From: Sediminibacterium sp.
Lineage (GTDB): Bacteria; Bacteroidota; Bacteroidia; Chitinophagales; Chitinophagaceae
Direction: 5' to 3'
Assembly (NCBI GenBank): GCA_016786865.1
Contig: JAEUVE010000005.1
Span: 1-44,258, forward strand
Length of the DNA stretch: 44,258 bases
How positions within the stretch are numbered: position 1 is the first letter of the stretch; the number at the start of each line of letters is the position of its first letter. The notes under the pieces were generated by a model. The model saw only the letters and a list, made by a program, of their open reading frames with translations. It did no database searches and had not been told where the DNA came from. The translations under genes and the position numbers were made by a program. Shown piece after piece: positions 33,109 through 42,365 of the stretch.

Positions 33109-36100
33109 TTATTGATAAAATAACAAGGAACCATTGCTTCTGGCAATCACCAGCGCCTTCCGCGATCCGGCATACCGGATCCATTTGGCATCCCGAACTT
33201 CACCATCTGCATCAGTAAGAGAAGCGCCGCTGCGGAATGCTTTGGCCAAAGGTTCAAAAGAAAAGAAAGAAGGCAACAACGCATCGTAGCGTCCTTCGTA
33301 AGGACCTGTTCCATAAAAGTTGCCTGCTCCAATAAAACCCTTTTTAGTTCCTGCATCCAGAACAGCAAAACTAAAGACCGGTGCCAGTTGCATTTCTGCA
33401 GGTAAACTTACCGATTGAAATCCACCTTTTCCATTATTCAGGAAACAGGTAGAAGCCAATATTTCTGCTTTTAATTCGGTGTAATCTTTAAAGAGATCAT
33501 AGAACATAAACTGCACTGTTTTACCAGCCACTTCCTCATATTTCAGGTAGGCTTTTTTTAACACAGGTAGCGCCCTTTCCAGTTCATCCTTGGCCAGAAA
33601 ACTGTACTCTTTACCATCCACTGTATAACACATCACCTGTTCAATAGTGCCATTTCGGTCAAAATCCTTCACATATAATTTTACCGGTCCGTTTTTTCCG
33701 GCAATGAGTTTATTGTTGAGCCCCCAGTTACCCGCAAGAATATCGGTGTATCCGTCGCCGTTTACATCCGTAGCATACAAAGACTGCCACAATCCGGTGG
33801 AAGCAGGGATGTCTGTTTCAGTAAATTTGCCACGCTGGTTCAGGAATATTTTCAGTGGCATCCACTCCCCTGTCAGGATAAGATCATCCCACCCGTCTTT
33901 GTTCAAATCTGCCACTGCAGTGCTGGTGGCTATACCTGCATTGTTCAGGTTAATCACGGTGCTGTCTGCGATTGCAAACACTGCATTGCCTTTGTTCACC
34001 AGCAGATAAGATGGCTGAGCAATGCCGTATTGACGTGCGTCTGCAAGACCACTTACAAAAAGATCGGCATCGCCGTCTTTGTCAAAATCGATGCTGCTCA
34101 CCGAAGATTTATTCTTGAGTATAGTTGGAATCTGGTTATCGGATAAACGAAAATTTCCCTTACCATCGTTCAGGTAAAAATGATCGGCCAGTGCTGGGTT
34201 TCCGTCGTCGAACTGGTTTCCGCCGCTCACTACATAAAGATCGGGCCAGGAGTCCTGGTTGGCGTCGAAGAACAGTGCATCTACTTCTTCTGCTGCAGCC
34301 TGCGGAGCAAAAACAGCTGCATCGGACACAACAAATTGTCCTGCTGAAGTCTGCAGCATTAGTTGCCCGGGCTGACCGGATGCACCGCAAACATATATAT
34401 CATCCAGGCCATCTTTGTTTACATCACCCACTGCCAGTTTAGGTCCGCGGGCAGAAAGTTGGTGTGGTATCAGGTATTGGCGGTTGTAATCGATGAAATC
34501 ATTTTCAGTATGCTTCCATTGAATACCGGTCTGCGCAGTAATATTTTTCAGCAAAGGGGCCGGCGGCGGAAAGAAACGGTTGTAATCAAATCCGGAAACC
34601 GCATCCGACTGATTCAGTTTCAGTTTGCTGCCAGCAGCAATATTTTTAACCACCTGGTACTGCTGATCGGGCCATACCACCAGCAGGCTGTCGATGTTTT
34701 TCCGATTGTTCAGTCCAAAATGAAGTACCGGTTCCGAAGCAGACTGAAACCCTCTTGTGGGCATCATTTGCTGATACTGCATCTGGCCACCGCTAAACAG
34801 ATAAACCTTTGCACCAATCCCATTTTTATTGGCATTGTTGCCGTTGAAAGCAACTGCTACACTATTGGTATTGGGCGTATTGTTTTTCAGGATAACAGCG
34901 GGCGCATCAATGGCATTGATTACAATATCTACGCGGCCATCTACGTCCAGATCTGCATAAGATGCGCCGTTGTAATATCCCTTCATTTTAGCGGTTCCCC
35001 AATCGGCGCTGACATCTGTAAATCCAAGATGCCCGTTTCCTTTGAACAGGAAGGGATGTGCGCTGCCATCTGGCATTTTCGCAATCAGTTCATCATCGAA
35101 CTTGTTGGTGGTATTCAGTTTTTGCTGTGCCTGCATAACAGATACATACTGAATATAATCCAGATCGAGCGCCCGTTTCACAATACCGCTGCTGATGAAC
35201 AAATCCTTATTACCATCATTATCGAAGTCGGCAAATAAGGGACCCCAGCTCCAGTCGGTGGCAGCAACACCGCTGAGTAAGGCGGTTTCGCTGAAAGAAA
35301 CGCCGTTGCCATTGTTTCTTTGCAGGCTGTTTTTGGAATATTGTTTCTGGTAGCCGTTCATTTCCAGTTTCACCTTATAGATATCCGGATTTTCATCGCT
35401 TCCGTAAGTTTTCAGTTGTTTTTCATCGGGAGGAAGCATATCTGCAGTAACCAGATCCAGCTGACCATCGTTGTTGTAGTCTGCTACATCATTTCCCATA
35501 CTGAAGCGACTGTAATGCCTGAAATGATCGGCACCTTCTTCTTTAAAGGAACCGTTCTGCTGATTTACATAGTAGTAATCATTTTCATGAAAATCGTTGC
35601 CAATGTAAATGTCGTCCCAGCCATCGTTGTTGATGTCGGCCACCGCCAGGCCAAGTCCGTAACCCAGGTTGCTTTGATAAATTCCTGCAGCTGCGGATAC
35701 ATCCGTGAATTTTCCTGTAGTTGCAATATCATTACGGAACAAACGGTCTCCTGCAAGCGAATCGTAGTTGCGTCTGTTGCTGGTATCTACTATATTGGCA
35801 TGCGGTCTGCTGGATTGATTCAGAATATAGCAATCCAGATCGCCGTCGTGATCATAATCAAAGAATGCTGCCTGTGTACTCAGGCAGGAAGTGTTGAGCC
35901 CATATTGAGCAGCTGATTCGGTAAAAGCGCCTTTCCCGTTGTTGATGTATAATTCGTTGTGGCCCTTTAACCCATATTTACCCGATACGGTAGACACATA
36001 AATGTCGAGAAATCCGTCTGCATTAATATCGGCCATGGTAACACCGGTGCACCAGTCTGAAATACCTTTCACACCGGCTTTATCGGTAATGTCTTCAAAT

Positions 36101-36399
36101 TGAAAATTACCCTTGTTCAGGTAAAGCTTGTTCTTGCCTTTGGCGTTGGAAGTAAAATAAATATCCGGTAACCCATCGTTGTTGATGTCGCCGGTTGCCA
36201 CCCCTGCCCCGTTGTAATAGTAGAGATAGTATAAAATATTCAGCCCTTCTCTGGCTTCCAACTTATTGGTGAAGCCTATACCGGTTTGGGATTCCGGCAA
36301 TTGGGTGAACAGGGTTTTCCTGTTCCTGCACGATACATTGAATACAGCAGCTGCTGCAAGCAGCAAAAAAATGCGGGTGAGCAGGTTCCTGTTAAACAT
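33109..36399 (-). CDS. FG-GAP/VCBS repeat lipoprotein with ASPIC/UnbV domain
   Basis: 1096 residues. The lipobox NVSC puts the lipidated Cys at 24. Most of the chain is FG-GAP/VCBS propeller repeats carrying calcium-like loops of the DxNxDG type (DINNDGLPD, DINADGFLD, DYDHDGDLD, DINNDGWDD, DYNNDGQLD, DFDNDGNKD). In the middle (about 510-590) lies a UnbV/ASPIC domain (NGIGAKVYLFSGG, then LHFGLNN and LLVVWPD), and more FG-GAP repeats follow. Proteins of this type (CRTAC1 family) occur in Bacteroidota next to SusC/D genes but their role is unknown; a glycan-binding or scaffold part on the surface is an inference. It is separated from the LamG gene by a terminator-like hairpin and precedes the GH30 lipoprotein gene. 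Confidence 0.88.
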   Translation of the reverse strand: MFNRNLLTRIFLLLAAAAVFNVSCRNRKTLFTQLPESQTGIGFTNKLEAREGLNILYYLYYYNGAGVATGDINNDGLPDIYFTSNAKGKNKLYLNKGNFQFEDITDKAGVKGISDWCTGVTMADINADGFLDIYVSTVSGKYGLKGHNELYINNGKGAFTESAAQYGLNTSCLSTQAAFFDYDHDGDLDCYILNQSSRPHANIVDTSNRRNYDSLAGDRLFRNDIATTGKFTDVSAAAGIYQSNLGYGLGLAVADINNDGWDDIYIGNDFHENDYYYVNQQNGSFKEEGADHFRHYSRFSMGNDVADYNNDGQLDLVTADMLPPDEKQLKTYGSDENPDIYKVKLEMNGYQKQYSKNSLQRNNGNGVSFSETALLSGVAATDWSWGPLFADFDNDGNKDLFISSGIVKRALDLDYIQYVSVMQAQQKLNTTNKFDDELIAKMPDGSAHPFLFKGNGHLGFTDVSADWGTAKMKGYYNGASYADLDVDGRVDIVINAIDAPAVILKNNTPNTNSVAVAFNGNNANKNGIGAKVYLFSGGQMQYQQMMPTRGFQSASEPVLHFGLNNRKNIDSLLVVWPDQQYQVVKNIAAGSKLKLNQSDAVSGFDYNRFFPPPAPLLKNITAQTGIQWKHTENDFIDYNRQYLIPHQLSARGPKLAVGDVNKDGLDDIYVCGASGQPGQLMLQTSAGQFVVSDAAVFAPQAAAEEVDALFFDANQDSWPDLYVVSGGNQFDDGNPALADHFYLNDGKGNFRLSDNQIPTILKNKSSVSSIDFDKDGDADLFVSGLADARQYGIAQPSYLLVNKGNAVFAIADSTVINLNNAGIATSTAVADLNKDGWDDLILTGEWMPLKIFLNQRGKFTETDIPASTGLWQSLYATDVNGDGYTDILAGNWGLNNKLIAGKNGPVKLYVKDFDRNGTIEQVMCYTVDGKEYSFLAKDELERALPVLKKAYLKYEEVAGKTVQFMFYDLFKDYTELKAEILASTCFLNNGKGGFQSVSLPAEMQLAPVFSFAVLDAGTKKGFIGAGNFYGTGPYEGRYDALLPSFFSFEPLAKAFRSGASLTDADGEVRDAKWIRYAGSRKALVIARSNGSLLFYQ

Positions 36400-36415
36400 A
36401 GTATACAGTTATAGT

Positions 36416-36457
36416 AAAAACAAAGAGCTGATACAGAATCTGTTCAGCCCTTTGTTT
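36416..36457 (-). terminator. Terminator-like attenuator between the LamG and FG-GAP genes
   Basis: On the minus strand an 8-bp outer stem (AAACAAAG / CTTTGTTT) encloses an inner 5-bp stem (GCTGA / TCAGC) and a 4-bp stem (ACAG / CTGT) around a 3-base loop. One mismatch and one bulge interrupt it. The 3' arm runs into TTTTT. It lies 28 bases after the LamG stop and 17 bases before the FG-GAP start, so it could cut expression of the enzyme genes relative to susCD. Confidence 0.7.
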
Positions 36458-36484
36458 AGTGTAATCACTGCCAATTAAAAAAAA

Positions 36485-37333
36485 CTATTGTTTGCCGCTA
36501 AACAAAGCTGCCACTTCTGTTGCGGTCAGTGCTTTGCTGTACATTCTGAATTGATCCAGTCCGCCGGTCCATGATCTTCCCCAGCCCAGGTCTTCCTTAG
36601 GTCTTCCACCTACAACCAGACCGGTTACTTTGGAATCGTCCATGTTCGCATCACCATGACCAGTCCACTGAGGAACATTGGCATTGGCAACACCATCAAC
36701 GTACAAGGTGAGTTTGGAGGTAGCAGCATCGTACGCAAATGCCAGGTGGTGCCAGTTGTTATCCTGGATACCGGAAACTTTGTTTCCACCTTCCCAGGTA
36801 AGCCAGGTATCAGCGCCGGTTTTGTCTACTATCACAAACTTCATCACAGCCTGGGCATCGGTTGCACCAGATCCTGCGTGATCAAAGAGGAGGAACATAG
36901 ATGTTCCGGCCCAGTGACCGTTGGAAGAAGAGATACTGAATGGAAATTCAGCTTCTCCAACCGGCATACCGTTTCTTTTGATCCAAAATGCAACCGTAAA
37001 ACTTTTTGCGTTGGCAACAAAGTCGTTTGGTTTAACATATTTCAACATTTGAGAACCGTTGCCATTCAGCGCTTTACCGGAAATACCGGCAATGGGTGTC
37101 ATATTCACAGAACTGGGGAAGTTAGCCCTGATGCTGTCTACCGCATTCATCAGCGGATCCGTAGTAGTTCCGTCCAATGCTGCATAGAATTTCAGCGGTC
37201 CACCCGGTTGGTTGGCATCTTTTGCATAAGCGCCCAGTGCCGGATGATCCATTTTCTGACAACCAACGATTGCCATTGAAGATACCAGCAATAAAGCTGA
37301 TGTACTTCTGAATATATTTTTAATCATTGTCAT
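36485..37333 (-). CDS. LamG-domain lipoprotein, probable surface glycan-binding protein
   Basis: About 282 residues from the ATG at 37333; an ATG at 37327 is equally possible, and one at 37363 overlaps the SusD stop region. The lipobox (VGC) predicts an outer membrane lipoprotein. After a short linker the main domain (about 45-280) is a concanavalin A-like/LamG sandwich: SFTVAFWIKRNG, NNWHHLAFAYD, LTLYVDG and GGLDQFRMYSKALTATEV are its classic strands. It sits directly after susD, where Bacteroidota loci usually encode a SusE/F-type glycan binder, so a binding role for the substrate glycan is likely. No catalytic residues are seen. Confidence 0.85.
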   Translation of the reverse strand: MTMIKNIFRSTSALLLVSSMAIVGCQKMDHPALGAYAKDANQPGGPLKFYAALDGTTTDPLMNAVDSIRANFPSSVNMTPIAGISGKALNGNGSQMLKYVKPNDFVANAKSFTVAFWIKRNGMPVGEAEFPFSISSSNGHWAGTSMFLLFDHAGSGATDAQAVMKFVIVDKTGADTWLTWEGGNKVSGIQDNNWHHLAFAYDAATSKLTLYVDGVANANVPQWTGHGDANMDDSKVTGLVVGGRPKEDLGWGRSWTGGLDQFRMYSKALTATEVAALFSGKQ

Positions 37334-37369
37334 AATTTTTTTTGATAACGAGTTGTTGAACAATTAATC

Positions 37370-38878
37370 TTACCATTCTGGGTTCTGTACCAGCTTACCA
37401 CCGGATTTATCGATCGCAGGCTGAGGTATAGGATAGAATCTGGCCTTATTGGTATAACCCAAAGGACCCAGTACGGTAACCGCATCATTCCATCTAACCA
37501 GATCAAAGAAACGCTCGCCTTCCACACCAAACTCCACTCTGCGCTCCTGCTTAATAGCAGCACGTAACTGAGCCTGATCGGTATAAGCAATTGCTGCAAG
37601 ACCCGCGCGGCTGCGGATAGAGTTCACCAAAGGAAGTGCTGCAGCGCCTGAACCAAGTTCATTCATACACTCTGCGGCCATCAGCACCACGTCTGCATAA
37701 CGCAATACGCGCTTGTTGATCCACTCAGGGTTATCGGACAAACCGGTAGAAGCACGGTAAGCAGGATCTGCATAGATCTTCTTGTTCCAGTATTTTCTTG
37801 GCAACGGACCTGCAGGCACATCAAAAGTAGAAGCAGGTAATACGCGGCCATATCCACCGGTAGAAGGATCATCGGACTGACCAGAGAAGAGAATAGTAGA
37901 ACCTTTTCTTACATCACCGGGTTCATAAGCAGCAACCAGGTTATCGGTAGGTGTATTCCAACCCCAACCAAGGTTCCAGCCGCTGGCAGTAGATGCACGT
38001 ACACCCTGTGTGGTAGCGTATACACAACCGTTGCGAATAGATCCGTTCGGACTAACATAAGCCTGAATTTCGAAGATAGACTCGCTGCTGTTTTCACCGG
38101 CATCTTTAAAGATACCATAGTAGCTGCTGTACAGAGAGTAGGCTCCTGAAGAAATTACCTGCTGAGAAAGCGCCAGCGCCTGAGACCAGTTACCACGGAA
38201 CAGGTGCGCCTTGGCATGCAGTGTTTTTGCCGCGCCACTGGTTAATCTGCCCGGATACTGATTGCCCCAAACCAATGGAAGATTGGCAGCCGCAAAAGTA
38301 AGGTCGGCATCAATCAGCGCATAGATGGCAGAAGCCGGAGATTTGGCAATATTTGCCTGGGTAGCGTTGTATATTCTGAAATCAATTTTAGGAACATCAC
38401 CGAAGGTTCTTACCAGATCAAAATAAGACATGGCTCTGAAAAATCTGGCCTCAGCTACGTTGATTTGTGAAGCAGCATCGGTCATTTTTAAAGAATCGGC
38501 TGTTTGAATAGCAGTATTCGCCAGGTTGATCAGCGAATAGTGATCATCCCAGTAAGTATTGGAAGCCCAGAGATCTTTCACATACTGATACCGGTCGAAT
38601 GGAGCAACCCACTCAGCACCATCGGAAGGATCGGAACCTTTTTCAGAATCATCGGATCTGAAATCGTGCATGGCTATCCAGGGAATACTGGTAAAGCCTG
38701 CGCTTCCTCTCAGGTTACTGTACAAGCCATAGATCTGGCCTTCCAGTCCGCCCTGATTCAGGTCGTCCAGTGTGGCGGTCAGGGGTTTCCTGTCCAAAAA
38801 TTTCTGACAACCAGCCAGCATCATTATCATAGACGATAATGCCAGCGTCGTGAAAAGTAGTTTTATATTCTTTTTCAT
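37370..38878 (-). CDS. SusD/RagB family glycan-binding lipoprotein
   Basis: 502 residues. The lipobox LAGC (Cys24) leads to an outer membrane lipoprotein that forms the lid over the SusC barrel. The family opening CQKFLDRKPL follows, then helical TPR-like repeats (AEARFFRAMSYFDLVRTFGDVP is the signature, about 143-164), and the C-terminal RYADVVLMAAE, IKQERRVEFGVEGERFFDLVRW and FYPIPQPAID segments, all standard. It lies 21 bases downstream of susC and is surely cotranscribed. Confidence 0.96.
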   Translation of the reverse strand: MKKNIKLLFTTLALSSMIMMLAGCQKFLDRKPLTATLDDLNQGGLEGQIYGLYSNLRGSAGFTSIPWIAMHDFRSDDSEKGSDPSDGAEWVAPFDRYQYVKDLWASNTYWDDHYSLINLANTAIQTADSLKMTDAASQINVAEARFFRAMSYFDLVRTFGDVPKIDFRIYNATQANIAKSPASAIYALIDADLTFAAANLPLVWGNQYPGRLTSGAAKTLHAKAHLFRGNWSQALALSQQVISSGAYSLYSSYYGIFKDAGENSSESIFEIQAYVSPNGSIRNGCVYATTQGVRASTASGWNLGWGWNTPTDNLVAAYEPGDVRKGSTILFSGQSDDPSTGGYGRVLPASTFDVPAGPLPRKYWNKKIYADPAYRASTGLSDNPEWINKRVLRYADVVLMAAECMNELGSGAAALPLVNSIRSRAGLAAIAYTDQAQLRAAIKQERRVEFGVEGERFFDLVRWNDAVTVLGPLGYTNKARFYPIPQPAIDKSGGKLVQNPEW

Positions 38879-38899
38879 ATTAGAAATAATTTATTTTTC

Positions 38900-41800
38900 T
38901 TAGAAAGTTACATTTAAACCAAAAGTGGTAGCCACCGGAATTGCACCGCCGGCATTATCCATACCGAAAGAAATCGCAGATCCACCAAATTCAGATGTGT
39001 ATCCTGAGTTGTTCTTCCAGGTCTTTAAGTTCTGCACGTTCACAAATGCTCTCACATTTTTAATCTTGGCTTTTGCAAGCATGGCAGATGATAAATTATA
39101 ACCTAACTGAATGTTTCTGATTCGGAAGTAGCTACCGTCTTCGATGTTGTAGGTAGACGCTTCGTAGTTGATCCGGTGATCCTGTGCCAGAATCGGATCC
39201 CAGTTGGAAGTTCCTTCACCATGCCATCTGTTCAGTTTGAACTTAGCATAGTTCACACGCTGGAAAGGAGATTCTGTACCGCCCCAGTTTCTGAACACTT
39301 CGTTTCCGTATACACCACCCAGGTCTACACTGAAATCGAGGTTTTTGTACTTCAGGCTGATGGTACCGCCATAAGTGAAGTCCGGAGTAGGATTACCGAT
39401 CATGGTTCTGTCGGCAGTATTGATCTTGCCGTCACCGTTCACATCCTTGTACTTCAGGTCGCCAGGACCGTAAGAGAACTCTGTATTAACAGGAGAAGAT
39501 AATTTATCTGCATAAGACTGATAAATACCTTCTACAATGTAACCGTAGAAGTAACCGATTGGTAATCCAACAGTAGTTCTGTTTACACCACTCTGAATAG
39601 AGAATTCTTTGGTTGCAAGAGACTCAACTTTGTTTTTGTAAGTAGTTAAGTTACCGCTTACAGTTAAAACCAGGTCTTTGGAAAGATCCTGTGTATAGCT
39701 TGCGCTCAATTCAAAACCACTGTTCCGGATGCTACCGATGTTATCCAAACCATTGGATACACCCTGGCTACCTGGAATAAAGGTCATCAGATCTTTGGTC
39801 AGCTTATTGAAGTAGCTGGCTTCAACATGCAATTTGTTTTTCAACGCATTGAATTCGAGGCCAATTTCTTTTGCATGAACCGTTTCCCATTTCAGGTTTG
39901 GATTAGGCAGATAAGACTGAGAAAATGCATTGTACACCAGGTTACCAAACACGGCTGCATTACCTGCAACCAGGCCGGGATAGAACGGATAGTCATATCC
40001 GTAAGTGTTCTGGTTTCCGAGTACACCCATAGAAGCTTTTAACTTCATGTAGTCGAAAATATTCTGACCCTGGAAGAATTTCTCTCTGCTGATTTCCCAT
40101 GCACCACCAACTGCCCAGAAATTCTGCCAGCGGTTAGCAGGAGAAATCTGAGAAGAACCGTCTCTTCTGAAAGAAGCGTTCAGGAAGTACTTACCCTGGT
40201 AGTTGTAGAGGGCACGCAACAAAGCCGAAGCGGTGGTTCTTTCTCTCTGATCGGAGTTAGATAATTTAGAAGTAGGATCGGTGAATCCGTTTTCAATGTA
40301 CCAGAAACGGGCATCGTCCGGAATAGGAGAACCTGTAGCGCTCTGTTTAGCAGAAGCAGTTCTGTTGAAGCTACCATAATAGTAAGTAGTCCAACCGGCC
40401 ATTGCAGTCAGGTTGTGTTCACCAAAGCTCTTTCTGTAGTTCAGGATATAATCCTGCTGGAACTTTCTGTAAGAAACATCTCCTTCATTAACAGAAGTAG
40501 TGCGGCTGTACAGGAATGGTCTGCCTAAAGTTGCGTCGTAAGCATTGTATACAGGCGTATATTGTCTTCTGTTAACAGTGCTCATATCGGCGTAGAAGCT
40601 TGCCTTGAAAGTAAAGTCTCTCAGGAAGTTCAATTCACCAAAAACACTACCCACAGTTCTGTACTCCACACTCTTGGTTTTGTTCCACTCGTTCTCCAGT
40701 TGAATCAGTGGATTTACCACACCGGAGTTCTGGATAGACGGCAGATCATAATAAAGGTTTTGTACCATGCTGTCTAACCCGTAAGGATTTTTTGCTTTAA
40801 CGGCAATGGTGCCATTGCTGACCAAAGGAATTACCTTACGGGCCTGATCCAGGATATAGGTTGCATCATAAGGATTGTTCTGACGGGTAGCGTTTAAGTT
40901 AACGCCCACTTTCAGTGCCTTGCTCAGCTTTACTTCATCGTTCAGGGAAAGCTGTAATTTCTCCAGCTTCTCGTGTCTGATGATACCTTCATCGGTGGTA
41001 TAACCTACACCGAAGTTGAATTTATTTTTATCCGTACTGGTAGCAACACTCAGGTTATTGGTGTTGAAACGACCGGTTCTGGTAACCGCATCAATCCAGT
41101 CTGTATTGGAAGTATATTTGGAATAATCGAACGGAGAAACCGCACCGATATTCACTTTCTCTTCTTCGTACAGTGTTTTAAACTCTTCACCGCTGGCCAG
41201 CTTGATTTTATCTACCAGCTTTTTGAAACCGTAAGAAGAATTCAGGTTGATCACCATTTGTCCGGCCTTGGCCCTCTTGGTAGTAACGGCAATTACACCG
41301 GCAGCACCACGAACACCAAAGATCGCCAGAGAAGAAGGATCTTTCAGCACTTCAATAGATTCGATATCATTGGGATTGATGTAATCGATGTTGTCGTTGA
41401 AAACGCCATCTACTACATATAAAGGACGAACGGAACCAATAGAAATGGTACCGCGGATACGGATATCCGGAGCAGCACCGGGGGTACCGTTGTTTACAAC
41501 AGACAAACCAGCTACTTTACCTTGCAGAGATGCAACCGGGTTGGTATTGGGCTTGTCGGCTACTTCCTTACCGGCGATCTTAACGATAGACCCGGTCAGG
41601 TCTCTTTTGCTGGCCTGGCCATAACCAATTACCACCACTTCGTCCATTTTCTGAACAGCAAGCTTCAGTTTAACATCCACAACGGAACGACCACTTACTT
41701 TTACTTCGGTCGCTTCATAGCCAATACTGCTGATAACTAATGTAGCGTCGTTATCTACAGTAAAGCTGAAATTACCATTGTTGTCTGCAAAGGTTCCGTT

Positions 41801-42298
41801 GTTGGTTCCTTTTTCGAGTACGGAAGCTCCGGCCAGCGCTTCATTGTTCTCACCGGTAACTTTACCGGTGATTTTGATGCGGGCATTTTCGCGTACATCG
41901 GAAGACAATACTGCAATCAGGTTACCACCTAACTGCTTGTAAGTGAGGTTGGTACCTGCAAACAAACCTGCCAGAGATTGCTCAATGGTGAGGTTCACAG
42001 CAGAAAAATCCACCTTGGTTTTAAGGTCTTTCAGATCAGAATTGTACAGAAAACGAAAATGACCTTCGCTTTCGATTTGCTTCAACACCTTCTTGATCTC
42101 AGTGCGGTAAGTTTTCAGGCTTACCTTCTGACCCAGGGTAGCGGTAGCGTTTACCTGCAACCCGGTTAATAAGATAATTACAACGGCAAGCTTCATAATA
42201 AGCAGTGATTTAAGAAGCACCCTTGGCCACATTTTGTGACCCGGAAGTACACTTTTTTGCATAATTTTGGTTTTGGTTTTAAAAGAATGCAACGACAT
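38900..42298 (-). CDS. SusC/RagA family TonB-dependent outer membrane transporter
   Basis: 1132 residues. It imports oligosaccharides across the outer membrane with SusD, powered by TonB. After a signal region (about 24-52) comes an STN domain (about 55-130), which lets it talk to the FecR anti-sigma factor. A carboxypeptidase-regulatory-like domain follows (about 140-212), then the TonB box region DEVVVIGYG (219-227), the plug, and a 22-strand barrel ending NVTF. The STN domain marks it as a transducer-type SusC that matches the ECF/FecR pair upstream. The ATG at 42298 is preceded by GGAGG at a 7-base spacing, unusual for this phylum, and is chosen. The ATG at 42262 is a fallback. Confidence 0.96.
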   Translation of the reverse strand: MSLHSFKTKTKIMQKSVLPGHKMWPRVLLKSLLIMKLAVVIILLTGLQVNATATLGQKVSLKTYRTEIKKVLKQIESEGHFRFLYNSDLKDLKTKVDFSAVNLTIEQSLAGLFAGTNLTYKQLGGNLIAVLSSDVRENARIKITGKVTGENNEALAGASVLEKGTNNGTFADNNGNFSFTVDNDATLVISSIGYEATEVKVSGRSVVDVKLKLAVQKMDEVVVIGYGQASKRDLTGSIVKIAGKEVADKPNTNPVASLQGKVAGLSVVNNGTPGAAPDIRIRGTISIGSVRPLYVVDGVFNDNIDYINPNDIESIEVLKDPSSLAIFGVRGAAGVIAVTTKRAKAGQMVINLNSSYGFKKLVDKIKLASGEEFKTLYEEEKVNIGAVSPFDYSKYTSNTDWIDAVTRTGRFNTNNLSVATSTDKNKFNFGVGYTTDEGIIRHEKLEKLQLSLNDEVKLSKALKVGVNLNATRQNNPYDATYILDQARKVIPLVSNGTIAVKAKNPYGLDSMVQNLYYDLPSIQNSGVVNPLIQLENEWNKTKSVEYRTVGSVFGELNFLRDFTFKASFYADMSTVNRRQYTPVYNAYDATLGRPFLYSRTTSVNEGDVSYRKFQQDYILNYRKSFGEHNLTAMAGWTTYYYGSFNRTASAKQSATGSPIPDDARFWYIENGFTDPTSKLSNSDQRERTTASALLRALYNYQGKYFLNASFRRDGSSQISPANRWQNFWAVGGAWEISREKFFQGQNIFDYMKLKASMGVLGNQNTYGYDYPFYPGLVAGNAAVFGNLVYNAFSQSYLPNPNLKWETVHAKEIGLEFNALKNKLHVEASYFNKLTKDLMTFIPGSQGVSNGLDNIGSIRNSGFELSASYTQDLSKDLVLTVSGNLTTYKNKVESLATKEFSIQSGVNRTTVGLPIGYFYGYIVEGIYQSYADKLSSPVNTEFSYGPGDLKYKDVNGDGKINTADRTMIGNPTPDFTYGGTISLKYKNLDFSVDLGGVYGNEVFRNWGGTESPFQRVNYAKFKLNRWHGEGTSNWDPILAQDHRINYEASTYNIEDGSYFRIRNIQLGYNLSSAMLAKAKIKNVRAFVNVQNLKTWKNNSGYTSEFGGSAISFGMDNAGGAIPVATTFGLNVTF
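42262..42269 (+). promoter_or_regulatory. Possible promoter box for an antisense RNA
   Basis: TAATTTTG on the plus strand is an exact TAnnTTTG match inside the 5' end of susC, pointing toward fecR. The nearest TTTG upstream (42233-42236) is 25 bases away, longer than the usual 19-21, so the promoter is tentative. Confidence 0.4.
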
Positions 42299-42363
42299 GG
42301 AGTTTCCTCCAGGAGTTGTTTGCTACACTTTTTGCGGGAAATGCTGCAACATTTCCCGTTTTT
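42276..42363 (+). ncRNA. Candidate cis-antisense small RNA over the susC start
   Basis: Inferred from a TAATTTTG box (42262-42269) and a strong plus-strand terminator ending at 42363. The predicted RNA is about 88 bases and covers the GGAGG and start codon of susC (42298-42311), so it could block susC translation or mRNA. In Bacteroides fragilis, DonS-type antisense RNAs occupy this same place between the anti-sigma gene and susC and repress the locus. The start position is a guess from the box. Confidence 0.45.
42335..42363 (+). terminator. Plus-strand terminator in the fecR-susC gap
   Basis: A perfect 9-bp stem (CGGGAAATG / CATTTCCCG) with a 6-base loop is followed on the plus strand by TTTTT. 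On the minus strand the same stem is followed by CAAAAAG, so it would not terminate the sense transcript of fecR-susC. A terminator on this strand has no gene to serve, which argues for an antisense transcript. Confidence 0.75.
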
Positions 42364-42365
42364 AA

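Noticed and set aside
34363..35238. 291-codon plus-strand frame opposite the FG-GAP lipoprotein gene
   Set aside because: Shadow frame produced by the repetitive DxNxDG codons read backwards.
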